DNA of 64,000 bases from Ilumatobacter fluminis (GCF_004364865.1 NZ_SOAU01000001.1:3814001-3878000); one strand, 5' to 3'; shown: positions 46,044 through 55,270, counted from the first letter of the stretch. Notes: generated from the letters alone by a model not told the origin. A program made the numbers and translations.

Positions 46044-47448
46044 ATGTTCGCCGAGTTCTTCGACGACTGCGTCGGTTCGTCCGATGCGAATCTCGACGAA
46101 CGGCTGCGCACGAACGAGCTCGAGTTGCGGCGGCTCATGGCCGAGCGGGCCGCCCTCGTCGCCGTCAGCGAAGATCGGGCCGTGTTCGCGGCCGAGCACC
46201 GCTCGATGGCCGGCTACCTCCGAGCGACCGTCAACTGCTCCACCGCCACCACCACCCGCGACCGGCGACTCAGCCGGGTCGTCACCGAGTACCCGGCGAT
46301 CGGAGAGGCCCTCCACGCCGGCCACATCACCGTCGACCACGCACTGCAGATCGGTCGGCTGCACCAGAATCCGCGAGTGCGCCCCGTCCTCCCGGCGATC
46401 GCCCACGTCCTGGCCGAACTCGCCGAACACTCCTCCTACGACGAGTTCGCCGATCGCGTCACCGCGCTGATCGCCGACCTCGACCAGGACGGAGCGTTCG
46501 ACGACCTGAAGGACTCGATCGAGGGTCGCCGGGCGCGCGTGGCCGAGGTCGGCGGCGAGGTCGCCGTCACCGCACTCGGGGGCGACCCCGTCCAGGCGGC
46601 ACAGATGACAGCGATCTTCGAGGCGTTCGTCGAGGCCGAGTACCGACGCGACGTCGAGACACGTAAGGAGTTGTACGGCGACGACGCCGACGCTCACCCG
46701 CTCCCGCGAACCGCATCACAGCGAGCCTTCGACGCACTGTTCGCGATGTTCGTCGCCGCCTACGCCTCCCCCGATGGACGACGTCTCCCCGACACCGTCG
46801 TGAACCTGGTCGTCGATCAAGATCGGGCGCACGACGCGCTGGCCACCGCCGGCATCATCTTGCCGAACGAGCGGCAGGTCGAGGTCGACGACGACGGTGA
46901 GATCGTCGACGAGGACCAGCTGCTCGGCGATCTCGCCGAGGCGCTCGACGACGACCCCGAGGCGTTCCTGCGGCGTCGGTGCGAGACCGCCCACGGCACC
47001 CCCGTTCATCAGAGCGTGATCCTGCGGGCGATGCTCAACGGTCACGTCCGCCGGGTCGTGCTCGACTCCAAGGGGGTCATCGTCGACTACGGGACGAAGC
47101 AGCGACTCTTCGCCGGCCTCGCCCGCCAGGCGGCGATGCTGCTCCGCAGATCGTGCGAATCGCCCGGTTGCGACATGCCCGCCGCCTGGTCGCAGGTCGA
47201 TCACAACATCGAGTGGGCCGAGGGCGGCCGCACCGACCAGGACAACAGCAATGTCGTGTGCGGCTCGCACAATCGGATCAAACACCGACAACGATGGCGG
47301 ACCCGACGCGATGTCCGGGGCCGCCTACACCATTCGAGCAGACGGCACCGTCGTCCTTCCCGTCGGCGAGCGGGTCCCCGACCTGATCCCGGACGACCCG
47401 ATTGCCATCGTCCGCTTCCACATCGACCAACTCCGCCGGGCGGCCTGA
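46044..47448 (+). pseudogene. DUF222/HNH endonuclease-like (13E12 family) gene with a 3' frameshift
   Basis: The main frame gives a helical DUF222 domain (ERLRTNELELRRLMAERAAL onward) and an HNH motif: CESPGCDMPAAWSQVDHNIEW, then DNSNVVCGSHNRIKH. After RRDVRGR near 47320 the protein-like sequence moves +1 and ends YTIRADGTVVLPVGERVPDL to the TGA at 47446-47448, so one extra base lies around the GGGG/CCGCC run. Unshifted, the frame would run to 48341, over the next gene. The HNH core is intact, so the product may still act as a nuclease. The family is often multicopy in actinobacteria. Function is not established. Confidence 0.75.
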
Positions 47449-47498
47449 CCATCCGCTCATCGCACGGGACGCGCTCGGTCAGGGCCTGGCGGCCCGTA

Positions 47499-48098
47499 TC
47501 AGGAGGCCGAGACGACGAGGGCTGCGTGGGCTCTCGACCCGGTGCTCGGGTCGGCTGGCCGCCGGCGCCGTTCGGTCTCGGTCCAGTCTGCTGTCGCCAA
47601 CCGTCGCGACAACTCGTCGACCGGCCAGCGGTACGCCGCCGCCACCTGGTGGTCGAACTCACCGACCTCGTCGCCGTCGAAGAACCCGACCACCATCGGA
47701 GCACCCGGGGTTGCGATGCGCCTCAGTTCGGCGAGCGCACCATCGATCTCGTGCGGGGACTGATGGATGAGCGAGTACCACGCCAGGATGCCGTCCACCG
47801 ACGCAGCACGGATCGGGAGGCGCTGCACCGTGGCGACCAGCAGTCGGTCGAGCCCGAACGACGACCGGCCGTGTTCGACGAAGGCGCGCGTTCGGTCGAG
47901 CCCGAGCGCCGTCACGTCACGTGCGATCAGGTGCGCGGTGAGGTGGCCGGGGCCGCAGCCGACGTCGAGCACGGTGCCGGCACGGATCGTGAGGTGACGG
48001 TCGATGAGATCGACATCGTCGGGGTGGACGTGGTCGACGCGGCCGAACAGCTCGATGTACCGGTCGGCGACCGCTGCGTACGCCTCCTCGACACCCAT
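47499..48098 (-). CDS. SAM-dependent methyltransferase
   Basis: 199 aa class I methyltransferase. Motif I is [17 protein letters not shown] (about 40-56), and later [22 protein letters not shown] fits motifs II-III. It belongs to the small-molecule methyltransferase group (type 11); the substrate is unknown. TACTGT lies 6 nt before the ATG. It converges with the DUF222 gene. Confidence 0.87.
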   Translation of the reverse strand: MGVEEAYAAVADRYIELFGRVDHVHPDDVDLIDRHLTIRAGTVLDVGCGPGHLTAHLIARDVTALGLDRTRAFVEHGRSSFGLDRLLVATVQRLPIRAASVDGILAWYSLIHQSPHEIDGALAELRRIATPGAPMVVGFFDGDEVGEFDHQVAAAYRWPVDELSRRLATADWTETERRRRPADPSTGSRAHAALVVSAS

Positions 48099-48104
48099 CC
48101 TCCG

Positions 48105-48110
48105 ACAGTA
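48105..48110 (-). promoter_or_regulatory. -10 hexamer of the methyltransferase gene
   Basis: TACTGT on the minus strand, 6 nt before the ATG at 48098. Confidence 0.5.
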
Positions 48111-48143
48111 GGTCGAGCGCTGCGACTGCGTGTCGACGCGGAA

Positions 48144-48180
48144 CGGCCCGGCGCCTCGATGTCTCGAGGGCGCCGGGCCG
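48144..48180 (-). terminator. Strong GC-rich hairpin after the small exported protein gene
   Basis: CGGCCCGGCGCC (48144-48155) pairs with GGCGCCGGGCCG (48169-48180), with TCGA/TCGA extending the stem inside a short loop. It lies 35 nt past the stop at 48215 on the minus strand. Confidence 0.7.
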
Positions 48181-48214
48181 CCGGTGTGGGAGATCGCAGG
48201 CGATCAGGAGTGGC

Positions 48215-48526
48215 TCAGCACCAGGCGAACAGCTCCGGGTTGGTCGTGTGGAGCTTGACCACCTGGCCGAGCGACAGGAACGACCCCTCCGGCAGGTCAG
48301 CGAAGATCGGGCCGGCCTCGGCGTCGGCGAGCGTGCTGTAGTCGATCTGCTTCTTGGCGGCTTGCTGGAGCAGGCCCAGGTCCTTGAGCGTGCCGAGGCC
48401 GGCCTGCACGCAGGAGCCCTTCTCGTTCGGCGCAGCCGAGGCGGTGCCGGCGGTCATGCCGAGTCCGACGGTGAGCGCACCGGCGGTGGCGATGGCTGCC
48501 ACGGTCTTCTTGGCGGTCTTCTTCAT
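48215..48526 (-). CDS. Small exported protein of unknown function
   Basis: 103 aa. [20 protein letters not shown] is a clear Sec signal with a likely cleavage at TASA-AP near residue 33, leaving a mature chain of about 70 residues with two Cys that could form one disulfide. The ATG at 48526 has a GGAGG site 8 nt upstream and the gene ends at a strong hairpin, so it is a single-gene unit. I recognise no family. Confidence 0.8.
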   Translation of the reverse strand: MKKTAKKTVAAIATAGALTVGLGMTAGTASAAPNEKGSCVQAGLGTLKDLGLLQQAAKKQIDYSTLADAEAGPIFADLPEGSFLSLGQVVKLHTTNPELFAWC

Positions 48527-48631
48527 GATGGTGTCCTCCGATTGGCGGGTTGTCGTGAGGTATCGCCGTGGGCACGACGACATGCACCACTACGAACCCG
48601 CTCGACCGGACGGATGCACCGAGCGCAGGAA

Positions 48632-49441
48632 TCAGGGGCGGCGGACGATGACGGCGTCGCCGTGGGTGTCGGCGGTGAGACCGAACGGTTCGACCTCGTC
48701 GCTGACGTCGTCGGGCGACCAGCAGCGGTAGGTCGACTGCACGGTCTGCTCGGCGATCACCTCGGCACCGTCGACGACCCGGTACGACATCGTCCAGCGC
48801 ATCAGGCGGTCGTCGGCGGGCTCACCCCACTGCCAGCCCTCGTACGTGAAACGACCGACCGGGACCGCGGCGTACCGGACCGGTTCGACCTCGATCGGTC
48901 GATACGGCGGCAGCACCTCCGCGACGACCGGCGCTCCGGGCGGGAGCTGACCGGCGGCGAAACTCCACAGTCGGTAGCGGTCGATCTCGTCGAGATGGCC
49001 GAGCACGGCCGACAGCACGATCGCGCAGGCCCGCTCCGGCAGCGCCTCGCGGAGCGGGCGCGGATCGACGGTGACGCGGCCGGCGAGGCGCTGGTCGAGC
49101 CGGAGTCGGGTGTGCAGCGCCGTCCGCATGCCTCGGCTCGGCTCGATCGCGTGCACGTCGGCGCCGGGCACGGCGTCGAGCAGGTACGGCAGACCGATCC
49201 CGGTGCCGGCGCCGACGTCGACGATCGGGCCGTGCGTGGGGTCGACGCCGGCGAGGACCTCGATCAACTCGGCGCCGGTCCGCTCCCAGTGGGCGGTCGC
49301 GAGCAGTTCGTAGAACTCGGCCGTGGCGACGCCGTACGGGTCGTCGGACCGGTCGGCCTGGATCGCCTCGACCGGATCGATCGACGGCGCTGGGGGGCGC
49401 GTCAGCAGGGCAGCCGTCCGTTCGGCCACGGGTGTGTCCAT
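48632..49441 (-). CDS. SAM-dependent methyltransferase-like protein
   Basis: 269 aa. Motif I is [23 protein letters not shown], with a following acidic strand [13 protein letters not shown], as in class I methyltransferases. The C-terminal 110 residues are beta-rich ([22 protein letters not shown]) and not assigned. The ATG at 49441 is the only good start. Substrate unknown. Confidence 0.82.
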   Translation of the reverse strand: MDTPVAERTAALLTRPPAPSIDPVEAIQADRSDDPYGVATAEFYELLATAHWERTGAELIEVLAGVDPTHGPIVDVGAGTGIGLPYLLDAVPGADVHAIEPSRGMRTALHTRLRLDQRLAGRVTVDPRPLREALPERACAIVLSAVLGHLDEIDRYRLWSFAAGQLPPGAPVVAEVLPPYRPIEVEPVRYAAVPVGRFTYEGWQWGEPADDRLMRWTMSYRVVDGAEVIAEQTVQSTYRCWSPDDVSDEVEPFGLTADTHGDAVIVRRP

Positions 49442-49498
49442 GCTCCGTCTATCGGGCGGGCCTCCCGGCGACTGAAGCGCGGCGGTCCCGCCGTCGTG

Positions 49499-50476
49499 TC
49501 AGAACATGCCGTTGTCGTTCTTCGACGAGGGTGGGATCGACTGCAGCACGTCCCAGTGCTCGACCACCTTGCCGTCGTCGTCGAGTCGGAAGATGTCGAT
49601 GCCGGCGTACTCCTCGTCGGGCCAGATCTGGTGGCAGTGCAACACGACGTGATCGCCCTCGGCGACCGACCGCACGAACTCGACCGTCTTGCCCGGGTGC
49701 TCACGAGCCATCCGTTCGAAGTACTCGACGAACGCCTCCTTGCCGTCGCCGACGTGCGGGTTGTGCTGGACGTACTCGGCGCCGGCGTACTGCTCGATCG
49801 CCTCGGCCGGTCGACACTGGTTGAACATCAGGTCGTAGAAGGCGATCACGTTGGCTCGGTTCCGTTCCAACACGTCCGGAGCCGGCTGCGACGATGCCGG
49901 CGCAGCAGGAGCCGCTCCGTCTGCCTCCCCTGCGTCGGCCGGTGCCGGCGACAGGCGATGGATCCAGCGGGCGTCCTTCTGGCCGGGTCGGCGTTCGAGC
50001 CGCAGGGCGAGATCACGGCCGGCGAGTCGGGCGAGCACGTCGGCGGTGTCGTCGACCGAGTCGAAGGCATGGATCCGTTCCGTGCGCGACTTCAGCTCGC
50101 CGACCGTCTGCGCTCCGCGCAGCATGAGCACCGCCAGCACGGCGACCTCGTCGGGCTCCAGGCCGAGTTCATCGGGCAGCACGTGGCGGTACTTCGTCGC
50201 CCGGTTCGAAGTGGAGTGGACCGTGCGGGTCAGGCTGCGCGCTCGCAGCGACGCCAGCGCCTGCTCGACCGTGTACTCGTCGTACGACACGACCGGGTCG
50301 CGACTCGTCGACTGGTTGCACGCGTTCCGCAGCGAGTTGACCGTGAGCGGATAGCTGTCGGGAACGGTCGCCTCTTTCTCGACGAGGCAGCCGAGCACGC
50401 GCACCTCGGCGTCGGTCAGGTCGTGCGGGACATCGTCGCGCTCGTCGGCCATCGTCTCGGTGCTGGTCGGCTCCAT
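49499..50476 (-). CDS. YceH (DUF480)-SnoaL-like fusion protein
   Basis: 325 aa. Residues 15-175 match the two-winged-helix YceH/DUF480 protein ([68 protein letters not shown]). A Pro/Ala linker follows, then residues 200-325 form a SnoaL-like NTF2 domain ([42 protein letters not shown]). Each part is normally a separate protein. The SnoaL part may hydrolyse or bind a small molecule sensed for the DNA- or protein-binding part. The ATG at 50476 follows GATACT by 6 nt; 50494 and 50452 are alternatives. Confidence 0.85.
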   Translation of the reverse strand: MEPTSTETMADERDDVPHDLTDAEVRVLGCLVEKEATVPDSYPLTVNSLRNACNQSTSRDPVVSYDEYTVEQALASLRARSLTRTVHSTSNRATKYRHVLPDELGLEPDEVAVLAVLMLRGAQTVGELKSRTERIHAFDSVDDTADVLARLAGRDLALRLERRPGQKDARWIHRLSPAPADAGEADGAAPAAPASSQPAPDVLERNRANVIAFYDLMFNQCRPAEAIEQYAGAEYVQHNPHVGDGKEAFVEYFERMAREHPGKTVEFVRSVAEGDHVVLHCHQIWPDEEYAGIDIFRLDDDGKVVEHWDVLQSIPPSSKNDNGMF

Positions 50477-50526
50477 CGACCCAGTATCGACCAACGCTCG
50501 CTTTCCGCGCGCCAGTTACCCCTCGG

Positions 50527-50532
50527 TAAGGT
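50527..50532 (+). promoter_or_regulatory. -10 hexamer of mcl
   Basis: TAAGGT, 7 nt before the GTG at 50540. Confidence 0.45.
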
Positions 50533-50539
50533 CGCGGTC

Positions 50540-51589
50540 GTGCGTTCGCCCAAGGACTTCTTCAAGCCGCTCGCCGTCGGCGCACCCGCGCCGCGGCACG
50601 AGATCCCGTTCCGACCGAGCCGGATGATCCACTTCTTCCCGCCGTCGAACGAGAAGATGCGGAGCAAGGTGCCCGACATCGTCCCGCAGGTCGACGTGCT
50701 GCTCGCCAATCTCGAAGACGGCGTGCCGGCCACCGACAAGGAAGCGGCTCGTGCCGGCCTCGTCGAGGTCGCGCAGAACACCGACTTCGGCGAGACCCAG
50801 TTCTGGACGCGGGTCAACAGCCTCGACTCGCCGTGGTGCCTCGACGACCTGACCGCCGCCGTGCTCGAAGCCGGTGAGGCGCTCGACGTCATCATGATCC
50901 CGAAGGTCGAAGGCCCCGAAGACATCCACTACGTCGACCGACTGCTGGCGCAGCTCGAGGCGAAGGCCGGTCTGAGCGAGCCGCTGATGATCCATGCGAT
51001 CCTCGAGACGGCGCGCGGGGTCGCGAACGTCGAGGAGATCTGTCTGGCGTCGCCCCGGATGCAGGGCCTCTCGCTCGGTCCTGCCGACCTGGCGGCCAAC
51101 CGCCGCATGAAGACGACCCGCGTCGGCGGCGGCCACCCCGACTATCTCGTGCGGCAAGACCCGATCGACGGCGACATCGAGAGCGACCGCACGATCTACC
51201 AGCAGGATCTGTGGCACTACACGATCGCCCGCATGGTCGACGCCTGCGGTACCGCGGGCATCCTCCCCTTCTACGGGCCGTTCGGCGACATCGCCGACGT
51301 CGTGGCCTGCGAGGATCAGTTCCGCAACGCGTACCTCCTCGGTTGCGTCGGTGCCTGGTCGCTGCACCCGAAGCAGATCGACATCGCGAAGCGGGTGTTC
51401 TCGCCCTCGCCCGAGTCGGTGGCGCACGCCCGCCGCGTCGTCGAGGCGATGGGCGACGGTACCGGCGCCATCATGCTCGACGGCAAGATGGAGGACGACG
51501 CCTCCTGCAAGCAGTGTCAGGTCGTGCTGTCGCTGGCGAAGGAACTCGCCGACCGCGATCCCGAACTGGCCGAGGCCTACGGCTTCTGA
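50540..51589 (+). CDS. mcl: L-malyl-CoA/beta-methylmalyl-CoA lyase
   Basis: 349 aa HpcH/HpaI-type lyase. The chain closely follows the Chloroflexus Mcl pattern: [84 protein letters not shown] and [15 protein letters not shown]. It cleaves malyl-CoA to acetyl-CoA and glyoxylate and methylmalyl-CoA to propionyl-CoA and glyoxylate, reversibly, with Mg2+. It is part of the ethylmalonyl-CoA or 3-hydroxypropionate routes. A second CitE-like gene follows 13 bp later. Confidence 0.9.
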   Translation: MRSPKDFFKPLAVGAPAPRHEIPFRPSRMIHFFPPSNEKMRSKVPDIVPQVDVLLANLEDGVPATDKEAARAGLVEVAQNTDFGETQFWTRVNSLDSPWCLDDLTAAVLEAGEALDVIMIPKVEGPEDIHYVDRLLAQLEAKAGLSEPLMIHAILETARGVANVEEICLASPRMQGLSLGPADLAANRRMKTTRVGGGHPDYLVRQDPIDGDIESDRTIYQQDLWHYTIARMVDACGTAGILPFYGPFGDIADVVACEDQFRNAYLLGCVGAWSLHPKQIDIAKRVFSPSPESVAHARRVVEAMGDGTGAIMLDGKMEDDASCKQCQVVLSLAKELADRDPELAEAYGF

Positions 51590-51601
51590 GAGGTGACCCC
51601 G

Positions 51602-52468
51602 ATGAGCGATCTCCGACCCCGCCGTTCCGTCCTGTACATGCCGTCGTCCAACGAGCGTGCGCTCGAGAAGGCGAAGTCGATCGCCTGTGACGCGCTGATC
51701 TTCGACCTCGAGGACGCCGTCGCACCCGACGCCAAGGACGCGGCTCGTGCCAACGCAGTCGCCGCCGCCCGGTCGGGCGAGTACGGCCACCGTGAGGTCA
51801 CGATCCGCTGCAACGGTCTCGACACCCCGTGGGGCGCCGACGACCTCGCAGCGGCGGCAACGTCGGGTGCCGCCTCCGTCGTGATCCCCAAGGTCAACTC
51901 GGTCGACTACCTGAACGAGATCGAGCAGCGGCTCGACGCGGCCGGCGCACCGGCCGAGATGACGATCTGGGCGATGATCGAGACGCCGACGGCGATCATG
52001 GACGTGCGGGCGATCGCCCAGCACCCGCGGGTCAACGTGCTCGTGATGGGCAACAACGACCTCGCCAAGGAACTGCGCACCGGTGTGCTGCCCGAACGCA
52101 CTCCGCTCATCCCCCACCTCGCCCTGGCGCTGCTCGGTGCACGCGAAGCCGACAAGGTCATCCTCGACGGCGTGTACAACGACGTCCGCGACCCCGACGG
52201 CTTCCTCGTCGAGGCCGAACAGGGCAAGGCGATGGGGTTCGACGGCAAGACGCTCGTCCACCCGAGCCAGGTCGACCCGGCGAACGAGGTGTGGGCACCG
52301 TCGGCCGACGAGGTCGACTTCTCGCGCCGCGTGATCGAAGCGTTCGAGGAGGCCGAGGCCGAGGGCCGAGGCGTCGTCACGGTCGACGGCCGCATGATCG
52401 AGAACCTCCACGTCGAGAACGCCAAGCGCATCCTGGCCGTCGCCGACGCGATCGCCGCCATCGGCTGA
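51602..52468 (+). CDS. CitE-like CoA-ester lyase or malyl-CoA thioesterase
   Basis: 288 aa. RRSVLYMPSSNERALEKAKSIACDALIFDLEDAVAP is the CitE opening, and IETPTAIMDVRAIA and GFDGKTLVHPSQV contain the metal and CoA-binding residues. It is the shorter Mcl2/citE-like type, which in other bacteria hydrolyses (S)-malyl-CoA or splits citramalyl-CoA. The ATG at 51602 has GAGAGGTGA 5 nt upstream. It is the second gene of a two-gene operon with mcl, followed by palindromes at 52493-52535. Confidence 0.88.
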   Translation: MSDLRPRRSVLYMPSSNERALEKAKSIACDALIFDLEDAVAPDAKDAARANAVAAARSGEYGHREVTIRCNGLDTPWGADDLAAAATSGAASVVIPKVNSVDYLNEIEQRLDAAGAPAEMTIWAMIETPTAIMDVRAIAQHPRVNVLVMGNNDLAKELRTGVLPERTPLIPHLALALLGAREADKVILDGVYNDVRDPDGFLVEAEQGKAMGFDGKTLVHPSQVDPANEVWAPSADEVDFSRRVIEAFEEAEAEGRGVVTVDGRMIENLHVENAKRILAVADAIAAIG

Positions 52469-52492
52469 CGACGTCGGCCGCCAGGGGCGGGT

Positions 52493-52515
52493 TCACCCGG
52501 GTGAGATCACCCGGG
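52493..52515. promoter_or_regulatory. Tandem CACCCGGG palindromes
   Basis: TCACCCGGGTGA at 52493-52504 is a perfect 12-bp palindrome, and TCACCCGGG recurs at 52507-52515. They lie between the lyase gene and the small gene at 52557, where an operator would sit. Confidence 0.5.
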
Positions 52516-52516
52516 A

Positions 52517-52535
52517 GGGGTGGCTTGCTCACCCC
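52517..52535 (+). terminator. Short stem-loop after the lyase operon
   Basis: GGGGTG and CACCCC pair around a 7-nt loop, 49 nt past the lyase stop. The stem is short and has no U-run, so it may instead be part of the adjacent operator. Confidence 0.35.
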
Positions 52536-52556
52536 GTTCGTCGGGATGGTGTCGGC

Positions 52557-52772
52557 ATGACCCGCACCGTCTACGAGATCGTCATCCGTGGCCGAGCCGG
52601 CGAGCGCGTGCTGCGCCCGCTGCTCGACGATTTCACGGTCGACCATCCGGTCGCCGATCGGACGCGGCTCATCGGGATCGTTCGCGACCCGTCCCACTTG
52701 CACGGCGTGCTCGCACACCTCACCTCGATGGCCGTCGAGGTCGTGAGCGTCTCCGCCGTCGATCCCGACTGA
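52557..52772 (+). CDS. Small hypothetical protein
   Basis: 71 aa with no signal or membrane segment and a balanced alpha/beta composition (YEIVIRGRAGERVLRPLLDD, then VVSVSAVDPD), suggesting a ferredoxin-like mini-fold such as ACT. I do not recognise the family. It starts downstream of tandem CACCCGGG palindromes and ends 16 bp before a membrane-protein gene, so the two are probably co-transcribed. Confidence 0.65.
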   Translation: MTRTVYEIVIRGRAGERVLRPLLDDFTVDHPVADRTRLIGIVRDPSHLHGVLAHLTSMAVEVVSVSAVDPD

Positions 52773-52788
52773 TCGGAAGGAAGCTCTC

Positions 52789-53226
52789 ATGTCCAGCACC
52801 CTCACTCCCCCGACCGCCCGATCGGTCGCCACCATGTCCCGTCGTGCGCGGCGAGCATCGATCGTGGCAGCGGTCGGTTTCGGCAGCTTCGCCCTCTATC
52901 AGGCCGCCCTCGCCGCGGGCGCCCCCTGGGGCGATCATGTGTGGGGCGGCCGCCACGAGGGGGTCCTCCCCACGTCGCTCCGGATCGGCAGCGGGTTCGC
53001 CGTCGTCGTCCTGGCCGGTATGGCGACGGTCGTCTTGGTGCGCAGCGGCGTCATCCGCACCGCCGGCGGACCCGGCCGCCTCACCAAGACCACGTGGGCG
53101 ATCAGCGCCTACATGACCCTCAACACCCTGGGGAACCTCGCCTCGGAGAGCCAGATCGAGCAGGCGGTGTTCGGGCCGTTCACCGCCCTGATGGCCGGGC
53201 TCACCGCCGTCGTCGCCCGCGGCTGA
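52789..53226 (+). CDS. Small integral membrane protein
   Basis: 145 aa with four predicted membrane helices (about 26-47, 62-82, 97-115, 122-143). A GGAAGGAAG ribosome site lies 5 nt before the ATG. The family is unknown to me; the arrangement suggests a small sensor or channel subunit. It follows the 71-aa gene by 16 bp. An ACCACG/CGTGGT hairpin at about 53233-53247 may end the transcript. Confidence 0.75.
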   Translation: MSSTLTPPTARSVATMSRRARRASIVAAVGFGSFALYQAALAAGAPWGDHVWGGRHEGVLPTSLRIGSGFAVVVLAGMATVVLVRSGVIRTAGGPGRLTKTTWAISAYMTLNTLGNLASESQIEQAVFGPFTALMAGLTAVVARG

Positions 53227-53269
53227 CTGGGCACCACGCTTCGTGGTCGACGGGGGTGTCCGGATGACG

Positions 53270-53275
53270 TACTGT
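53270..53275 (+). promoter_or_regulatory. -10 hexamer of the gene at 53282, inside a palindrome
   Basis: TACTGT, 6 nt before the ATG at 53282. The hexamer lies within ATGACGT-N6-ACGTCAT (53264-53283), so a protein bound there would block initiation. Confidence 0.45.
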
Positions 53276-53281
53276 GACGTC

Positions 53282-53485
53282 ATGGCAGGGCGAGACGGGC
53301 GGCGTCTCCTCGGACGCGCACCGATCGGCGAACCGCCGATCGACGACGCGATCGACATCGACGACCGCGACGCGTTCGATCGGGTGACCTTCACCGACGA
53401 GGAGTTGACGGAGCTGGCGCTCGATGCGAAGGCGTTCGACCCCTTCGACCCCGAGGTCGAACCGTTCGAACCGCCGACCCCGTGA
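53282..53485 (+). CDS. Small acidic hypothetical protein
   Basis: 67 aa, very acidic and disordered-looking (DDAIDIDDRDAFDRVTFTDEEL, FDPFDPEVEPFEPP). No signal, no family recognised. The ATG at 53282 is chosen because TACTGT stands 6 nt upstream; an in-frame ATG at 53264 is possible. It converges with the efflux pump gene. Confidence 0.6.
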   Translation: MAGRDGRRLLGRAPIGEPPIDDAIDIDDRDAFDRVTFTDEELTELALDAKAFDPFDPEVEPFEPPTP

Positions 53486-53510
53486 GCGACCCGGACGACG
53501 CAGGCGCCGG

Positions 53511-54740
53511 TCAGCCGACCGCTTGCTCGGCCCGGCGCCACGCCGCAAAGGCGATCGCGCCCGACACGACGAAGCCGATCGACAGTGGCGTGATCGTGCC
53601 GTCGAACTGACGGTTGATCAGCTCACCGATCACCGCACCCAGCGCTCCCGACACCATCCCGAGCACGGCGGCACCGGTGCCGGCCACCTCGGCGAGTGGC
53701 CGCATCGCCGCCGCATTGATGTTCGGGATCAGCATCTGCTGGCAGAACAGCACCGCCGAGATCAGGACGACGAACAGCCAGAACGGTGGCTCACCACCCG
53801 TTGCGAGCGACGTGACGAGCAGCGCGACGATCGACACGATGCTGGCGACGAACGCCATCCCGAGCAGCCGGCGCAGCCCCAGCCGTTCGACGAAGCGGCT
53901 GTTGACCAGCATGGCGCCGAGCATCACCAGCGCGATCCCGCCGAAGAAGAGCGGGAACCAGCTCTGGAGGTCGTAGGTCTGGTCGATAATCAACTCCGAC
54001 GTCGCCAAATACGACATGAACACGCCGAACAGCGCCGTCAGCGACAGCAGGTACCAGGCGGTGCCCGGCGTGGCGAAGACCGTGCGCAGGCTGCGACCGA
54101 CCGAACGCGCGGCCAACGGCCGACGGCTCTCGTCGGCGAGCGTCTCGGGGAGACGGGTCACCAACGTCGCGACCACACCGGCGGCGATCGCGCACATCCA
54201 GAACACCCACTCCCACGACGAGATCGCGAGCACCCCGGCCGACAGGGCGGGGCCGACGGCAGGGACGAGGAGGAACACGGCCATCGCGAGCGACATCTGG
54301 CGTGCCATCTGCTCGCCGGAGAAGCCGTCGCGGATCATGGCGAGTGAGGCGACGCGCGGACCGGCACCGCCCAGACCCCAGATGAACCGGAAGACGAACA
54401 TCACGCCGAGCGACGGTGCGAGCACCGAACCGATCGCACCGGCGATGTACAGGGCGAGGCCACCCCACATCACCGCCTTGCGACCGAAGCGATCGCTGAG
54501 CAGACCCGCCGGCAGCAGGCCGAGCGAGTTGCCCATGAAGTAGAAGGTCACCAGTCCGGTGACCTCGGTCGCGTCCGGGTCGAGGTCGAGCGACTCACGG
54601 ATGTCGTCGTACGCCGGCAGGATGGTGTCGATCCCGAGCGCGGTCACCGCCATACACATCGAGAGGACGGCGATGAAGCCTTTCGAACCGAGCGTGAGCT
54701 TGGCTCGACCGGCCGTGGGGGGAGGCTGGACGACGGTCAC
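53511..54740 (-). CDS. MFS drug-efflux transporter, Bcr/CflA family
   Basis: 409 aa with twelve predicted helices. The signature loop LLSDRFGRKAVMWGG follows helix 2, and IDTILPAYDDI in helix 1 is typical of the Bcr/CflA (DHA1) group that exports bicyclomycin, chloramphenicol or other small molecules by proton antiport. The GTG at 54740 has TAGCCT 6 nt upstream. Substrate unknown. Confidence 0.9.
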   Translation of the reverse strand: MTVVQPPPTAGRAKLTLGSKGFIAVLSMCMAVTALGIDTILPAYDDIRESLDLDPDATEVTGLVTFYFMGNSLGLLPAGLLSDRFGRKAVMWGGLALYIAGAIGSVLAPSLGVMFVFRFIWGLGGAGPRVASLAMIRDGFSGEQMARQMSLAMAVFLLVPAVGPALSAGVLAISSWEWVFWMCAIAAGVVATLVTRLPETLADESRRPLAARSVGRSLRTVFATPGTAWYLLSLTALFGVFMSYLATSELIIDQTYDLQSWFPLFFGGIALVMLGAMLVNSRFVERLGLRRLLGMAFVASIVSIVALLVTSLATGGEPPFWLFVVLISAVLFCQQMLIPNINAAAMRPLAEVAGTGAAVLGMVSGALGAVIGELINRQFDGTITPLSIGFVVSGAIAFAAWRRAEQAVG

Positions 54741-54746
54741 TGCGAC

Positions 54747-54752
54747 AGGCTA
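54747..54752 (-). promoter_or_regulatory. -10 hexamer of the MFS gene
   Basis: TAGCCT on the minus strand, 6 nt before the GTG at 54740. Confidence 0.5.
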
Positions 54753-54787
54753 CGGAAGCCGGCCGGTCGCGGCGACGTCGGAAACCG

Positions 54788-55270
54788 TCAGGCGCCGGGT
54801 CGGGGCTCGCCCGGGGCGACGGTGCGAGCGAGGATGCCGAGGGTCGCCCGGAGCGCTCCCTCGTGCAGGATCGGGAAGATGTCGGCTTCCTTCCACTGCG
54901 GGTGGATGTCGGTCCAGTCGTAGTAGCTGGCGACCATCGTGCCGCCGTCGATCGGTTCGAGCCGATAGCCATAGATGTGGCCGATCGGCGGGTCGAGTTG
55001 CCCTTCGATCGTCCACGCGATCTCGCGATCCTGTTCGAACGCGGTGATCACGATCGTGACGTCGTACAACCCGAGCGGATAGTCGTTGAGCGCCTCGCGG
55101 TCCATGTGGACGACGAAGGTGTCGCCGACGGCCGCAGCCGGCGCACCGTCGGCCGACATGAGCATGCCGGACGCGTCGATCCGGACGTGGCCCTCGGGGC
55201 TGCTCAGCACCTCGAAGATGGTGGCCGGATCGGCGGCGATGGCCCGCTGGACCTCGAATCGAGTCGTCAT
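54788..55270 (-). CDS. SRPBCC-family (START-like) protein
   Basis: 160 aa. MTTRFEVQRAIAADPATIFEVLSSPEGHVRID opens a polyketide cyclase/dehydrase (Bet v1-like) fold with a hydrophobic pocket; FEQDREIAWTIEGQLDPPIGHIYGYRLEP continues it. Such proteins bind or convert hydrophobic ligands. The ATG at 55270 is the first Met of the fold; the longer upstream frame is antisense to the next genes. No pathway is indicated. Confidence 0.85.
   Translation of the reverse strand: MTTRFEVQRAIAADPATIFEVLSSPEGHVRIDASGMLMSADGAPAAAVGDTFVVHMDREALNDYPLGLYDVTIVITAFEQDREIAWTIEGQLDPPIGHIYGYRLEPIDGGTMVASYYDWTDIHPQWKEADIFPILHEGALRATLGILARTVAPGEPRPGA

Noticed and set aside
47449-48341. Extension of the DUF222 gene to 48341
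   Set aside because: After about 47320 the unshifted frame is Arg/Pro shadow sequence and lies over a convincing methyltransferase gene.
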